A DNA stretch of 64,000 nucleotides from Roseobacter denitrificans OCh 114 (GCF_000014045.1 NC_008209.1:3185001-3249000), one strand, 5' to 3'. Positions 29,034-40,411 are shown, counted from the first letter of the stretch. The notes: a model not told the origin generated them from the letters alone. Made by a program: numbers and translations.

Positions 29034-30654
29034 TCAGTTGGCTTGACGGCGCAAAAACGCGGGAATTTCGATACGTTCCTGATCCGGATCATCCTGATCT
29101 TGCGGCACTGCAGCGGGCGCAGAGGCGCGGTTCTGCATCTGGGGCTGCTGCCGCGGCGCGGCAGGCTGGCCTGTCTCGGCGTGACCTGTCATGCGATTGA
29201 TCAGCGAATTGATCCCGAAGCGCGGGCGCTCTTCACCGGCCTCGGCTGGCGCTGCCTGTGGTCTCGCCTGACTGCGCGGCGCTGATTTTTCCGCCGCTGC
29301 ACGCAGACGGGCCATCGCCTCTGGCGAGGGTGTGCCCGGCGCAGGGGCGCGCGGTGCGACGAAACTGTCAGCCGCCGTATCCATCATATCCCGCGCGGGT
29401 TCGAATGCGGGTACTTGTGGCTGATAGGCCGGGGGCGGCAGATCGCTCACGTCATCCTGCATGGGCGCTGTCTCGAACAGGCCATCGTCCCGCGCAGGTG
29501 CTGCATCAGCCGCACCATCCAGCCCTTCGAACAGGGAAGGCTCATCCACATGCTCGGCACTGGCGGCGACGTCCTGCGGCATTTCTTCATCCGGCGCAGG
29601 CTCCACGACAGGGTCCTGAACCGCGACGGATGGTGTCAGCGGTTGCGACATGGAGCGGCGCGGCACCGGAATATCCGTGTTTACATCGACCGCATCAATG
29701 CCGGTCGCCACGACGCTGACGCGCATCAGGCCACCCATATCGGTATCAAGGGTCGAGCCGACGATGATATTTGCATCCGGGTCCACCTCTTCGCGGATGC
29801 GGTTTGCCGCCTCGTCCAGTTCGAACAGCGTCAGGTCATGACCACCGGTGATGTTGATCAGAACACCCTTGGCACCGCGCAGGGAGATCTCGTCCAGCAG
29901 CGGGTTGGCAATCGCCTTTTCCGCCGCCTGAATGGCGCGGTCTTCGCCATCGGCCTCGCCGGTGCCCATCATCGCCTTGCCCATCTCATCCATGACCGCG
30001 CGCACGTCGGCGAAATCAAGGTTGATCAGACCGGGACGCACCATCAGATCCGTGACGCCCTTGACGCCTTGGTACAACACATCGTCCGCCATGGAAAACG
30101 CTTCGGTGAAGGTTGTTTTCTCGTTGGCAAGGCGGAACAGGTTCTGGTTTGGAATGATGATCAGCGTGTCCACGACCTTTTGCAGCGCCTCAACGCCATC
30201 TTCGGCCTGACGCATCCGCTTGCCGCCCTCAAACTGGAACGGCTTGGTCACAACACCAACGGTCAGCACACCAAGTTCGCGCGCCGCCTGGGCGATGATC
30301 GGCGCCGCACCTGTCCCCGTGCCGCCCCCCATGCCAGCGGTGATGAAACACATGTGCGCACCGGCGAGGTGATCGACGATCTCTTCGATGCTTTCCTCGG
30401 CGGCGGCGGCCCCCACTGTCGCGCGTGCGCCAGCACCGAGGCCTTCGGTCACTTTCACACCCAGCTGGACGCGGTTGTCGGATTTGGCCTGCTGAAGCGC
30501 CTGCGCGTCCGTGTTGGCAACCACGAAATCCACGCCGTCCAGCGCTTTTTCGATCATGTTGTTCACCGCGTTACCGCCAGCGCCGCCGACACCAAAAACT
30601 GTAATGCGTGGTTTGAGTTCCGCCTGTCCCCGGCATCGATAGAGTAAGTGTCAT
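29034..30654 (-). CDS. ftsZ: Cell division protein FtsZ, with an apparent +1 frameshift near codon 10
   Basis: Tubulin-like GTPase that forms the division ring. The body is complete: GTP-binding signature [12 protein letters not shown], synergy-loop region, a 190-residue disordered linker and the C-terminal FtsA/ZipA-binding peptide [12 protein letters not shown]. The usual start ATG at 30654 (MTLTLSMPG) is out of frame with the body. After the codons for PG one extra base (T at 30627 on the plus strand) is present, and the rest, [24 protein letters not shown], continues in the +1 frame. Without correction the longest frame starts at a GTG at 30566 and lacks strand 1 and the T1 nucleotide loop GGAGGNAV. 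See findings. A sequencing or assembly error is the leading explanation because the gene is essential. Confidence 0.93.
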
Positions 30655-30984
30655 GATCAAATCCGCCTGTGCTGCTGCCCGCATTCGCGGGCGTTTTTTA
30701 CTGCCAATCCCCATGCAGTCTACCGCCTGCGCGCCAAAGGGTCACGCAAAAAACGCCAAATTGCCACAAAATATAGGGAATTTTAGTACTTTAGCCGCTT
30801 ACCCTTGGCATGATCGGCAATATCTTGCGAAAATCGGCAAAATTCCCATAGACAGTCGCACGCGCTCATGGTCCCGGCGCCGCGAGGGGCCGGGGCAACT
30901 TCGTCTTTTTTGGCGGACTGCTCGGTCTGCCTATGGGCGGTGTCCAACGTCTGTGGGGTCGATTCGACCCTTGCGCAATTGGTG
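30655..30984. other. Non-coding ftsA-ftsZ intergenic region
   Basis: 330 bases without a gene. On the minus strand a possible sigma-70-like promoter for ftsZ is GTGACC, 17 bases, TAGACT (about 30720-30750). The middle is AT-rich. A plus-strand terminator-like hairpin lies at 30677-30699. The region is longer than the other gaps in the cluster and is a natural place for cell-cycle control of ftsZ. Confidence 0.5.
30677..30699 (+). terminator. Terminator-like hairpin on the strand opposite ftsZ
   Basis: GCCCGC-ATTC-GCGGGC followed by GTTTTTT on the plus strand, 23 bases upstream of the ftsZ ATG. No plus-strand gene precedes it, so if active it would end an antisense transcript crossing ftsZ's start. 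On the minus strand the same stem would sit in the ftsZ leader. Confidence 0.55.
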
Positions 30985-32319
30985 TCACCAGTTATCGCGG
31001 AACCATTTGACCGCGCGTTTCAAGGAGCGGTGCGGGTAGCTGTCTGCCGGAATGTCAAAGTCCCACCATTCGTCCTGCGGATGCGCAGCAAAAAGCGACA
31101 GCCCCACCACCGAGGAAAATGCAGGCCCCGTTGCGACCTGCGGCAGGCCATGCACCCGCAGCGGGCGACCAAGGCGCACCTGTTGTCCCAGAATTTTGCT
31201 GGCCAGACCATCAAGACCGGGGATTTGACTACCACCGCCCGTTAACACGATTTGCTGGCTTGGCAGGTGATCGAAACCCGCAGCATCCAGTCGCGCGCGC
31301 ACCTCTTCGAGGATCTCCTCGACGCGCGGGCGCATGATGCCGATCACTTCAGCGCGGCTTGCCGTGCGCCTGTCATGCTCGAAATCGCCGGTATCGCCGC
31401 CAATCTCGATCATCTCGCGATCATCAACGCCCGTGGCATGGACACCGCCGTAAAAGGTCTTGATCCGCTCGGCATTGGCCATGGGAATTTGCAAGCCCAT
31501 CGAGATGTCCGAGGTGATGTGATCGCCACCCATCCGAACCGTATCGGCGTAAATCATGTGTTTCTTGATAAAGATCGAAACACCCGTCGTGCCACCGCCC
31601 AGATCAATACAAGCCGCGCCCAGTTCCTGCTCGTCCTCTACCAGCGAAGAAATGCCGCTGACATAGGCCGAAGAGGCGATCCCCGCCAGTTCCAGGTCAC
31701 ACCGCTTGATGCAATGGGCAAGGTGCTGGATGGCGTCACCGTCCACGGTCAGCATGTGCATATCGACCGACAGACTGTTGCCCAACTGCCCACGCGGATC
31801 CCGCAAGCCGGAGCGGTGATCCAGCGCGAAATTCACCGGCTGCGCGTGCAGCACTTCGCGCCCTGCCCCATAATCCGGCACATCGCAGGCCGCCAGAACG
31901 CGCGCCACATCATTTTCATCCACCGCCTGCCCGTCCAGCGGCACCTGCGCGTCCAGCCCGTAGGAACGCGGCTCCGCCCCTGCAAAACAGGCGATCACAT
32001 GATCGACGCGGATCCCGGCCATCTTTTGCGCGCACTGCAATGCGGTGCGAATGGCCCTTTCCGTCTCGGGCATCGCGCTGATCTCACCGAATTTCACACC
32101 GCGCGAGCGCGTGGTGCCCACACCGATCACCCGAAACCCGGACTGCCCGGCGAGCGAGCCGATCTCCCCCTCATCGCCAAGCGGTGGTGCGCCATCAAAC
32201 CGCAGCACGAGGCAAGTGACCTTGCAGGTCCCTACATCGAGAATGGCCACCACACCCCGCTGCATCGCGGCCTGGCGCATGTTGCGCATCTGTCTTTGGC
32301 TTTCGTATAAATCGGTCAT
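30985..32319 (-). CDS. ftsA: Cell division protein FtsA
   Basis: A 444-aa actin-like ATPase that tethers FtsZ to the membrane and recruits late division proteins. The N-terminal phosphate-1 region is VVAILDVGTCKVTCLV. The 1C-domain follows, and the phosphate-2 region is CIDLGGGTTGVSIF. The C-terminus ends in an amphipathic helix (RSLKRAVKWFRDNW) as the membrane target. A GTG at 32322 directly before the ATG is an equal start. The ftsQ stop lies within six bases, so translation is coupled. Confidence 0.97.
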   Translation of the reverse strand: MTDLYESQRQMRNMRQAAMQRGVVAILDVGTCKVTCLVLRFDGAPPLGDEGEIGSLAGQSGFRVIGVGTTRSRGVKFGEISAMPETERAIRTALQCAQKMAGIRVDHVIACFAGAEPRSYGLDAQVPLDGQAVDENDVARVLAACDVPDYGAGREVLHAQPVNFALDHRSGLRDPRGQLGNSLSVDMHMLTVDGDAIQHLAHCIKRCDLELAGIASSAYVSGISSLVEDEQELGAACIDLGGGTTGVSIFIKKHMIYADTVRMGGDHITSDISMGLQIPMANAERIKTFYGGVHATGVDDREMIEIGGDTGDFEHDRRTASRAEVIGIMRPRVEEILEEVRARLDAAGFDHLPSQQIVLTGGGSQIPGLDGLASKILGQQVRLGRPLRVHGLPQVATGPAFSSVVGLSLFAAHPQDEWWDFDIPADSYPHRSLKRAVKWFRDNW

Positions 32320-32322
32320 CAC

Positions 32323-33204
32323 TTACTGCCTTGATACCTGCCGGATTTCCCACCAGACGTTGGTGGCATAGTCACTCATTTTCACCGTGGGCCGTGCGCC
32401 CAGACGCAGATCCACCCGCTTGACATCGCGGCTTAAAATATCTTGCGCGGTATCAAGGGCGATCACCCGGTCGAGCGCTTCGACCGCGCCGTCCTCGGGC
32501 AATAGAATGCGCTGGTCGCGGTCCAGCACGATGTCCCACCTGCGCTCACCCACGCGCACGATTCCGCGCAGACGCGTCCCCAAGGGACCCGCCGCGCGAT
32601 AGAGATCCAGCGCCTCTTTCACGTGTTCAGTGGCACCGGTCCCGGCGATCAGCGGCAGGTCAGGACGGTCCATGCGCTGTGCGATCGGGCCGACGTGAAT
32701 ACCGTTTACATCCACTGCCGTGAGGCCCTGCGCGCTGCGCCAGATGACCGCTGGCATACGCGGCTCCACATCAATGTGCAGGACGCCTCCGGGGCGGATA
32801 CGTACGGTGGCGGATTTCACAGGATCAAGTGCCACGATACGATCGCGCATATCACTCAGGTTGAGATCAAACGAACTCAGCGGAAAGTCCAGCGGCACCT
32901 CCTTGCGGATTTCAGCGGCCAGCGCATCGGTCGCGCCATCAATCGCCATCAGTTGCACCATGAACTCCGGCCGCGTCTCGAAACTGGCGCGCGCTTCGGC
33001 CACCGTTTCCCAGATGGCGGCACGGCGATCCGCATCCGAAAGCCACCATGTCGCTGCCCCAAAGAGCAGCAGCACAGGCACCCCGGCGCGCAAGAAAAGC
33101 AGAAAGGCAGGCGTCAGCAACAAGCGCTGCATGCGCCACGCCCACCGCGAAGGGGCCGGATCAACACCGCGCTCTGACGCTCTTTTTCGCATCAACGGTC
33201 GCAT
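32323..33204 (-). CDS. ftsQ: Cell division protein FtsQ
   Basis: A 293-aa bitopic inner-membrane protein of the FtsQBL division complex. A basic cytoplasmic N-terminus is followed by one membrane helix (about residues 33-53) and a periplasmic POTRA domain (about 80-150) and beta domain ending near 285. The family block [25 protein letters not shown] is split over the POTRA end. The ATG at 33204 has GGAGG upstream and overlaps the ddl end by 13 bases. Confidence 0.93.
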   Translation of the reverse strand: MRPLMRKRASERGVDPAPSRWAWRMQRLLLTPAFLLFLRAGVPVLLLFGAATWWLSDADRRAAIWETVAEARASFETRPEFMVQLMAIDGATDALAAEIRKEVPLDFPLSSFDLNLSDMRDRIVALDPVKSATVRIRPGGVLHIDVEPRMPAVIWRSAQGLTAVDVNGIHVGPIAQRMDRPDLPLIAGTGATEHVKEALDLYRAAGPLGTRLRGIVRVGERRWDIVLDRDQRILLPEDGAVEALDRVIALDTAQDILSRDVKRVDLRLGARPTVKMSDYATNVWWEIRQVSRQ

Positions 33205-34112
33205 GAGGCGTCCTCCACCATCCACGCGCAGAGCTTGCCAAAGGTCATGCCCGTGACCGCCGCCTGCTCGGGCGTAAGCGACGTGGCCGTCATACCCGGC
33301 TGGGTATTTGTCTCCAGCAGGATCAGGCCCGCAGCACCCTTTGTTTCGTCCCATCGGAAATCCGTGCGGCTGACACCGCGACAGCCCAAGGCGTGATGGG
33401 CGCGCAGCGCGTAGTCCATGCACAGATCGAATATATCAGCAGGAATATCCGCCGGCACAACGTGATGGGACCCACCGGGTTTGTATTTGGCATCATAGTC
33501 ATACCACCCATCTGTGACGATGTCGGTGACGGTCAGCGCACGGTCCCCCACAACCGTCGTGGTCAATTCACGCCCCGGCGCGAAGGCTTCGACCATGACC
33601 TCCTGCGGCATATCTTCCGAGAGCTGCGGCGGGCCGTTCGCCGCCTCGTGAACGAGGTAAACGCCCACGGAGGAGCCTTCATTGTTGGGTTTGACCACAT
33701 AGGGGGGCTGCATCACGTGGCCCATGCGCACATCAGCGGCCTTGGCAATCACACTGGGCACAACGGGCAAACCCGCCGCAACGAATGCGTCCTTGCTACG
33801 CTGCTTGTCCATCGCGAGGGCGGAGGCCAAAACACCGGAGTGGCTGTAGGGCACGCCCATCCACTCCAGCAGGCCCTGCACGCAGCCATCCTCGCCCCAC
33901 CGGCCATGCAAGCAATTCAAGACGGCATCCGGGCCTGCGTCGATCAGGCGCGCGCCAAGGTCATGGCCCGCGTCGATTTCGACGACATCATATCCTTCGT
34001 CCCGCAAAGCGGCAGCGCAGGCTTGCCCACTGGACAGCGACACCTCGCGTTCAACCGAAGGTCCGCCCAATAATACTGCCACTTTCGGGGGTGTCCTGCT
34101 CGACTGACCCAC
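33192..34112 (-). CDS. ddl: D-alanine--D-alanine ligase
   Basis: An ATP-grasp ligase that makes the D-Ala-D-Ala dipeptide for MurF. From the GTG at 34112 it has 306 aa, the same length as E. coli DdlB. The N-terminal motif [19 protein letters not shown], the central [11 protein letters not shown] and the metal-binding C-terminal EINTQPGM-like [11 protein letters not shown] are all present. AGAGG lies seven bases before the GTG. An ATG at 34151 lacks a ribosome site. The end overlaps ftsQ. Confidence 0.95.
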   Translation of the reverse strand: MGQSSRTPPKVAVLLGGPSVEREVSLSSGQACAAALRDEGYDVVEIDAGHDLGARLIDAGPDAVLNCLHGRWGEDGCVQGLLEWMGVPYSHSGVLASALAMDKQRSKDAFVAAGLPVVPSVIAKAADVRMGHVMQPPYVVKPNNEGSSVGVYLVHEAANGPPQLSEDMPQEVMVEAFAPGRELTTTVVGDRALTVTDIVTDGWYDYDAKYKPGGSHHVVPADIPADIFDLCMDYALRAHHALGCRGVSRTDFRWDETKGAAGLILLETNTQPGMTATSLTPEQAAVTGMTFGKLCAWMVEDASCDR

Positions 34113-34219
34113 CTTGGTGCCTCTGGTATGAGCCCATTCAGGGCCCGTCATGTTTTTAGTTGTCCGACTTTTGCGCCGGTTCACCGTCAATTTACATGCG
34201 GATTTTAAATCAATTTGAG

Positions 34220-35149
34220 TTAATCTGAGCTTAACTTTTCACCGACCCGCATAATTTCCCATTCTAGCGTGATACCACTGGAATCGTAAACCTTTTTTCG
34301 CACCTCTTCGCCCAATCCTTCCAGATCGGCGGCGGTTGCCCGCCCGGTGTTAACCATGAAGTTCGAATGCATTTCGCTCATCTGTGCGCCGCCACGCCGG
34401 GCGCCGCGCATGCCCGCGTCATCAATCACCTTCCACGCCTTGAGGTCATGCACATCGTCGCTGCGCCCGGTGGATGAAAATCCCGCAGGGTTGCGAAAGG
34501 TCGATCCCGCACTGCGCTCCTTGGTGGGCTGCGTGGCGTCGCGCCTGGCCAGTTGGTCCGTCATCCGGGCATGCAGAGTTTCAGGATCGCCACGGGGCGC
34601 TTCAAAGACCGCCTTTGTCAGAACGGCCCCCTCGGCCAGCGTGCTGTGACGATATCCCAACTGAAGATCACGGGCCGCCAGGGTCGTGACCTCTCCTGTG
34701 CGGCTGACCACCTGAACCTCCACCAGAACATCAGCCGTATAGCTTCCGTAACACCCGGCATTCATGCGCACCGCCCCGCCGATACTGCCCGGAATTGTGC
34801 GCAGAAACGTCAGATCAAGCCCGGCATCCGCCGCCTTGCGCGCCACATGCGCATCCAGCGCCGCGGCCCCGGCGACAACCCGAGTGCCAGAGATATCGAT
34901 CTGGTTGAAGCCCCGCCCGAGGCGTATGACGACGCAGCGCAAGCCCCCATCGCGCACAATCAGGTTCGACCCGACACCCATGGGAAAAACCGCGACCTCT
35001 TCTGGCAAGCGCGCCAGAAAATCGGACAGGTCCTCTACATCCGCAGGCTGAAACAGCCAATCCGCAGGACCGCCCACGCGCAGCCATGTCAGATCGCTCA
35101 GGGGGCGCGCTTGCGTCAGACGGCCCCGGACTTTTGGCATCTCACTCAT
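34220..35149 (-). CDS. murB: UDP-N-acetylenolpyruvoylglucosamine reductase
   Basis: A 309-aa FAD enzyme reducing UDP-GlcNAc-enolpyruvate to UDP-MurNAc with NADPH. The FAD-binding block [15 protein letters not shown], the [17 protein letters not shown] loop and the catalytic SAGSTFRNP serine are typical of type II MurB (without the extra E. coli loops). The last conserved glutamate is in [10 protein letters not shown]. Directly downstream of the DUF2484 gene with 9 bases between. Confidence 0.97.
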   Translation of the reverse strand: MSEMPKVRGRLTQARPLSDLTWLRVGGPADWLFQPADVEDLSDFLARLPEEVAVFPMGVGSNLIVRDGGLRCVVIRLGRGFNQIDISGTRVVAGAAALDAHVARKAADAGLDLTFLRTIPGSIGGAVRMNAGCYGSYTADVLVEVQVVSRTGEVTTLAARDLQLGYRHSTLAEGAVLTKAVFEAPRGDPETLHARMTDQLARRDATQPTKERSAGSTFRNPAGFSSTGRSDDVHDLKAWKVIDDAGMRGARRGGAQMSEMHSNFMVNTGRATAADLEGLGEEVRKKVYDSSGITLEWEIMRVGEKLSSD

Positions 35150-35158
35150 GTTTGCTTG

Positions 35159-35407
35159 TTAGCGCAACGTGCGGCGTTTGATCCAGCGCCCAAGATAAAT
35201 CACCGGCCACCTGAGCACGGACATCCCGGCGGCAAGGATCAGCATGCCGACCCATGGACCATGTTGCGCGGTAACATATCCGACAATCGGGATGCCCACC
35301 GCGATCAGCATATAGGCGGTGCGCCAGTGGTGATCCCGGCTGGGCAACATCGCAAGGACATTCGCCAGCACCGCCCAAAGGGCCGCAAGTGTCAAAGACA
35401 GGCTCAT
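35159..35407 (-). CDS. DUF2484 family small membrane protein
   Basis: An 82-aa protein with three predicted membrane helices: an N-terminal LTLAALWAVLANVLAML, then a second and third around the conserved WR-Y-L-GIP pattern and PWVGMLILAAGMSVLRWP. The C-terminus is basic (RWIKRRTLR). It lies between murC and murB, 19 and 9 bases away, so it must be co-translated with wall enzymes. Function is unknown. This position is characteristic of Rhodobacterales dcw clusters. Confidence 0.85.
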   Translation of the reverse strand: MSLSLTLAALWAVLANVLAMLPSRDHHWRTAYMLIAVGIPIVGYVTAQHGPWVGMLILAAGMSVLRWPVIYLGRWIKRRTLR

Positions 35408-35426
35408 GAAAGAAACCCCCGCGCCA

Positions 35427-36833
35427 TCACGCGGCCCCTTTCTGCAGCCGCGCCGGCAAACCGTTCGCCCAGGCGCTGATCGTCCCGGCCCCGAGGCAGA
35501 CAACCATATCGCCGGGGCGGGTTTGTTCGCGCACCAGACGTTCCAGATCGTCTTCGCCCACCACGGCGCGTGCGTGGCGATGCCCGTGGCGGATCAGCCC
35601 GGCCACCAGATCATCGCGACCAGCACCCGGTATGGGATCTTCGCCCGCGGCGTAAACCTCGGCGATACCGACCACATCCGCATCGTTGAAACAGGCGCAG
35701 AAATCGTCAAAGAGGCTAGAAAGGCGCGAATAGCGATGCGGTTGATGCACCGCGATCACGCGGCCCTCCGTGGCCTGCCGCGCGGCTTTCAGCACCGCCG
35801 CAATTTCAACCGGGTGGTGGCCGTAGTCGTCGATAATCGTCACCCCGTCAATTTCGCCCACACGGGTAAACCGACGGTTAACACCGCCGAACGCGGCAAG
35901 GGCGGTTTTGATCACTTCGGCCTTCATGCCCAGATGGCGCGCCACCGCAATGGCCGACAGCGCGTTGGAGACGTTGTGATCCCCCGGCATCGGCAGGCTG
36001 CAGCCCTCGATCACAGTGCCCTCGGCCTGCAGGGCCACATCGAAATAGGCCACGCCCCCCGCATACCGCAGGTTGACCGCGCGCACATCGGCCTGCGCGT
36101 TAAACCCGTAGGTGATCACCCGCCGGTCGGTGATCTTACCCACCAAGGCCTGCACCTCGGGATGATCCGTGCAACAGACCGCAACGCCGTAAAACGGGAT
36201 GTTGGAGACAAAATCGAGGAACCCCTGACGCAGCGTGTCAAAATCCCCCCAGTGTTCCATATGTTCGGGGTCGATATTGGTCACGATCGCGATGGTCGCA
36301 GGCAAGCGATTGAAGGTGCCATCGCTTTCATCGGCTTCCACCACCATCCATTCACCCTCGCCCTTGCGCGCGTTCGAGCCATAGGCGTGGATGATGCCGC
36401 CGTTGACCACGGTGGGGTCAAACTCCCCCGCATCCAGCAAGGTCGCCACCATGGTGGTCGTGGTGGTTTTGCCATGCGTGCCCGCAACGGCAATGTTCGA
36501 TTTCAGGCGCATCAGTTCGCCCAGCATCTCGGCCCGGCGCACGATGGGCAGACCACGCGCACGGGCCGCATCCAGTTCCGCATTGCCCGGTTTGATCGCG
36601 CTGGAGATCACAATGACTTCGGCATCTTCAATGTTCTCGGGACGCTGGCCAACGAACACACGCGCGCCAAGTTCTTCGAGGCGGCGCGTGATGCGTGTTG
36701 GCTTCAGATCAGACCCCTGAACCCGGTACCCATGGTTGAGCAAGACCTCGGCAATGCCGGACATGCCGATGCCGCCGATGCCGACGAAATGTATCGGCCC
36801 GACATCGCCGGGCAGTTTTGTCGCTGCATTCAT
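35427..36833 (-). CDS. murC: UDP-N-acetylmuramate--L-alanine ligase
   Basis: A 468-aa Mur ligase adding L-Ala to UDP-MurNAc. The N-terminal dinucleotide-like motif [17 protein letters not shown] is followed by the ATP site AGTHGKTTT and the catalytic-lysine/aspartate region through [10 protein letters not shown]. MurC's C-terminal domain contains the HQPHRYSR motif. It overlaps murG by 4 bases (ATGA), which suggests coupled translation. Confidence 0.97.
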
Positions 36834-37930
36834 GTCTTTTGCCCCTTTTCTGCCAAGCCTTCGACCATCTGCGCCAGCATCTCGGTTGCTTCCGGCTTGC
36901 CGAAACGCGCCGCCGCCGCCGCCATTTGCATCGCTGCGGTGGGATTGTCCAACACGGAATGAATCTGTTCGGCCAATGCCTCCGGGGAGGCTTTGGATTC
37001 CGGCACCATGATCGCGCCACCGGCCTCGACCAACCCGCGCGCATTGGCGGTCTGATGATCCCCCGTCGCGGCCGCATAGGGGATCAGAATGGCGGGCCGC
37101 CCGATCACGGACAGATCCGCGACAGAGGATGCGCCCGAACGGCTGATCACCAGCTGCGCTTCGGTCATGCGCCGCGGCACGTCCTGAAAAAACGGCTCCA
37201 CCTCCGCCCTGACACCATTTTCCGCATAGTATTTTGCCACCCTCTCCTGATCTTCATCGCGCGCCTGATGGCTGATGCGCAGGTTCCGGAGCATCGCCAT
37301 GGGCAGCGACGCGATGGCCGGGGGGATCACATCGCTCAGGATGCGCGCCCCCTGACTGCCGCCGATCACGAGCACCTCCATCGGATAATCACCGGGGCAG
37401 ATGTATCCCGCCTCCGCGCGTTCAAGGATGGCTTTGCGCACCGGGTTGCCGGTGTGATAGCCCTCGACACCTTCGGGCAAATCCGTCGGCCAAGTGCCGC
37501 AGGCAATGGCATCAACGCGGCTGGCAAAGGCGGTATTCACCCGCCCCAGGACGCCGTTTTGCTCATGGATCATACGGGGCAGCTTCATCAAAAAGGCCGC
37601 CGCCAGCGCCGGGATTGTCGGGTATCCGCCAAAACCCACCACCACGGCCGGTCGATCCCGCCGAAAGCTCAGCAAGGCGCGCAAGACACCTGCACCGATC
37701 TTGAACGGTGCGACGATTTTTGCGGCGATACCACCGCGCGCGAAGGTCGCGCTGCTGATCTCTTCGATCTGGGTCGAATGCGGAAAACCGCCGGTGTAGC
37801 GTGCGCCGCGCGCATCCGTGGTCAGCTTGACCCGCCAGCCCCGGTTCAACATCGCCTCCGCCAGGGCCTGCGCGGGAAACATATGCCCGCCCGTGCCCCC
37901 GGCAGCGATCAACAAAAGCGGCGCGCTCAT
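36830..37930 (-). CDS. murG: UDP-GlcNAc transferase forming lipid II
   Basis: A 366-aa GT-B glycosyltransferase that adds GlcNAc to lipid I at the inner membrane surface. The N-terminal G-loop [14 protein letters not shown], the second loop GFGGYPTIP and the C-terminal [12 protein letters not shown] with the glutamine-rich [14 protein letters not shown] block are diagnostic. It overlaps both ftsW upstream and murC downstream by 4 bases. Confidence 0.97.
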
Positions 37931-39096
37931 CGGGCGCGTCCACGCGACAACAGATCGCTGATCTCACCCTGTGGGCGCGTGCGCGTAAAGGCCAGCAACA
38001 TGCCAACGGCAATGCCGGATGCAATCACCGATGAGCCCCCGTAACTGACAAAGGGCAGCGTCATGCCTTTGGCAGGCAACAGCCGCACCGCCACGCCCAT
38101 ATTCACCATCGCCTGCACACCGAGCATGCAGGCCAGACCGGTCCCGGCCAGACGGATGAACGGGTCACGTTCACGCACCAGACGCATCAGGGAGCGTACA
38201 ACCACACAGGCATAAAGCGCGATCACCACCAGCACGAGGATCAGCCCGTATTCTTCGGCAGCGACAGCGATGATGAAATCGGTATGCGCATCGGGCAAGG
38301 ACCATTTCACTTGCCCCTCGCCCACGCCGACACCGAAAAAGCCGCCTTCCTGAATGGCATTGGTGGCATAGCCGAGCTGTGTTGTCGGGTCGACTTCGGC
38401 ACTGAGAAAGCCGTCGATGCGCCGGGCAAAGTGCTCCGAGTTGGAATAGGCCAGCACACCACCAGCCACCACAAGCACCGCCATGCCGACAAGCAAAAGC
38501 ATCGGCGCACCGGCCACAAAATAGATGACCCCCCAGCCGAACAGGACCAGACAAGCCTGCCCGAAATCGGGCTGCAAGGCCAGCATGAGCACGATCGTGA
38601 TGCATAAGACAAAGGACCACGTCTTGCCCGGCGGGCCGTTGAGATCCGCCGAGGCGGCCATCATCCACGCGGTGACGACCACGAAACCGGGTTTGAGAAA
38701 TTCAGAAGGTTGCAAAGAGGCAAAACCCAACCCATACCAACGCACCGCCCCCTTGCCGAAGTCCGTGCCAAAGAAAGGCAGCAAGGCCAGCGCGATAAAG
38801 GCGCAAATAAACCCAATCACCGCCAAGCGCCGCACCAGCGTCGGCAGCATCATGGAGGTGATGATCATCGCCAGCAGCGCGAATGTCCCAAAAAACGCCT
38901 GCCGCTGCACGTAGTGAAACGGCTCGAACCCGTTTTTGGCAGCCAGTGGCGGCGAGGCGGCGAGCCCCAGCAACAGGCCGATGCAAAAAAGAATAAGCAC
39001 GCAGGACAGCGACCACTTATCAATTGTCCGCCACCACTTGGGGAGGATCGGTTCGCCATCACGAACCGGTACCGCGCCATAGACCATTTCCGTCAT
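37927..39096 (-). CDS. ftsW: Lipid II polymerase FtsW (SEDS family)
   Basis: A 389-aa SEDS glycosyltransferase with about ten membrane helices, which polymerises lipid II together with FtsI at the septum. Recognisable are [20 protein letters not shown] (in two parts, the SEDS core with the conserved Glu), the large periplasmic loop around [24 protein letters not shown] and the end [14 protein letters not shown]. The ATG at 39096 starts the cytoplasmic tail. An in-frame ATG upstream lacks conservation. It is the first gene of the left half of the cluster and needs a promoter in 39097-39228. Confidence 0.95.
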   Translation of the reverse strand: MTEMVYGAVPVRDGEPILPKWWRTIDKWSLSCVLILFCIGLLLGLAASPPLAAKNGFEPFHYVQRQAFFGTFALLAMIITSMMLPTLVRRLAVIGFICAFIALALLPFFGTDFGKGAVRWYGLGFASLQPSEFLKPGFVVVTAWMMAASADLNGPPGKTWSFVLCITIVLMLALQPDFGQACLVLFGWGVIYFVAGAPMLLLVGMAVLVVAGGVLAYSNSEHFARRIDGFLSAEVDPTTQLGYATNAIQEGGFFGVGVGEGQVKWSLPDAHTDFIIAVAAEEYGLILVLVVIALYACVVVRSLMRLVRERDPFIRLAGTGLACMLGVQAMVNMGVAVRLLPAKGMTLPFVSYGGSSVIASGIAVGMLLAFTRTRPQGEISDLLSRGRAR

Positions 39097-39228
39097 GGAT
39101 GTCTGCCTTAGTAATTCACTGCCGATGCGCCCCATTTTTGGGGTCTGTCTGGCAAGCATAGCCTGATTTGATGTGCAAAGCTAGCCTCAAGCCTTGTATT
39201 ATCCGTCGTTTCAGGCCAGTTGGCCGCC

Positions 39229-40401
39229 ATGCAAGTTGATGTGGCAATAATTGGCGCAGGCGCTGCGGGCATGATGTGTGCCGCCTATGCGCCGGGGCGC
39301 ATTCTGATCGTGGATCACGCCCGCGCGCCCGGTGAGAAAATCCGTATTTCCGGCGGCGGGCGATGCAATTTCACGAATATGCACTGCGGCCCGCACGCGT
39401 TCCTGTCAGAAAACCCGCATTTCGCGAAATCCGCCTTGGCGCGCTATACGCAGTGGGATTTCATTGATCTGATTGATCAACATCGGATTGCCTGGCACGA
39501 GAAAACACTGGGTCAGTTGTTCTGTGACACTTCCGCGAAAGAGATCATCGCGATGCTGCGCGGCCTCATGCAGCAAAACGGTGTTGATCTGCATTTGCAA
39601 ACGCAAGCGCAGGACTTTGCAAAGACTGTCAACGGGTTTGAATTCAACCTCCTGAAGGACGGGCAGACCACCCGGGTGCAGTGCAACACACTGGTGATTG
39701 CCAGCGGCGGCAAGTCCATCCCCAAGATGGGCGCGACCGGGCTTGCCTATGATATCGCGCGCCAGTTCGGGTTGCGCGTGACCGACACCCGCCCTGCACT
39801 GGTGCCTTTCACCTTTCCCGAAGGGCGTTTTGCCCCGCTTGCGGGCGTGGCGGCACCTGCGCGTGTAACCGCGGGTGGCACCAGTTTTGACGAAGCGGTT
39901 CTGTTCACCCACCGCGGGCTGTCCGGACCGGCCGTCTTGCAGGCGTCCTCCTATTGGCGTGAGGGCAGCCCGATTGATGTGAACCTGATGCCGGACACCA
40001 ATCTGTTTGAGGCCCTAAAAGAAAAACGCAGCCAGTCGGGCGCGCGCAAACTGACAAACGAGCTGTCGCAGTTCCTGCCCGCGCGGCTGGTGGAGACGCT
40101 GGCGCAAACGCTCGACCTCGGTGGTAACATCGCGGATCAGTCCGACGCAAAACTCGCCGGCATCGCCGGCGCGCTGGAGAAATGGACCTTGCACCCCTCA
40201 GGCACGGAAGGTTACCGCACGGCCGAAGTAACCTTGGGCGGCATAGATACCGATGATCTGTCGTCCAAAACGATGGAGGCCAAGAAGGTTCCCGGCCTGT
40301 TTTTCATAGGTGAAGCCGTGGATGTCACCGGCTGGCTGGGCGGATATAACTTTCAATGGGCGTGGTCATCCGCCATGGCAACCGCCCGCGCGCTGGCGTG
40401 A
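39229..40401 (+). CDS. HI0933/BaiN-like FAD-dependent oxidoreductase (TIGR03862-type flavoprotein)
   Basis: 390 aa. The N-terminal FAD Rossmann motif is AIIGAGAAGMMCA, followed by PGEKIRISGGGRCNFTN, the hallmark of the HI0933 family, and a C-terminal VDVTGWLGGYNFQWAWSSG-like FAD contact. The family includes reductases of unknown natural substrates. BaiN acts on bile acid intermediates and RdsA-type members exist. It is on the plus strand between ftsW and murD and so splits the dcw cluster. The ATG at 39229 is preferred over the TTG nine bases earlier. Confidence 0.88.
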   Translation: MQVDVAIIGAGAAGMMCAAYAPGRILIVDHARAPGEKIRISGGGRCNFTNMHCGPHAFLSENPHFAKSALARYTQWDFIDLIDQHRIAWHEKTLGQLFCDTSAKEIIAMLRGLMQQNGVDLHLQTQAQDFAKTVNGFEFNLLKDGQTTRVQCNTLVIASGGKSIPKMGATGLAYDIARQFGLRVTDTRPALVPFTFPEGRFAPLAGVAAPARVTAGGTSFDEAVLFTHRGLSGPAVLQASSYWREGSPIDVNLMPDTNLFEALKEKRSQSGARKLTNELSQFLPARLVETLAQTLDLGGNIADQSDAKLAGIAGALEKWTLHPSGTEGYRTAEVTLGGIDTDDLSSKTMEAKKVPGLFFIGEAVDVTGWLGGYNFQWAWSSAMATARALA

Positions 40402-40411
40402 TAATGCGCGG

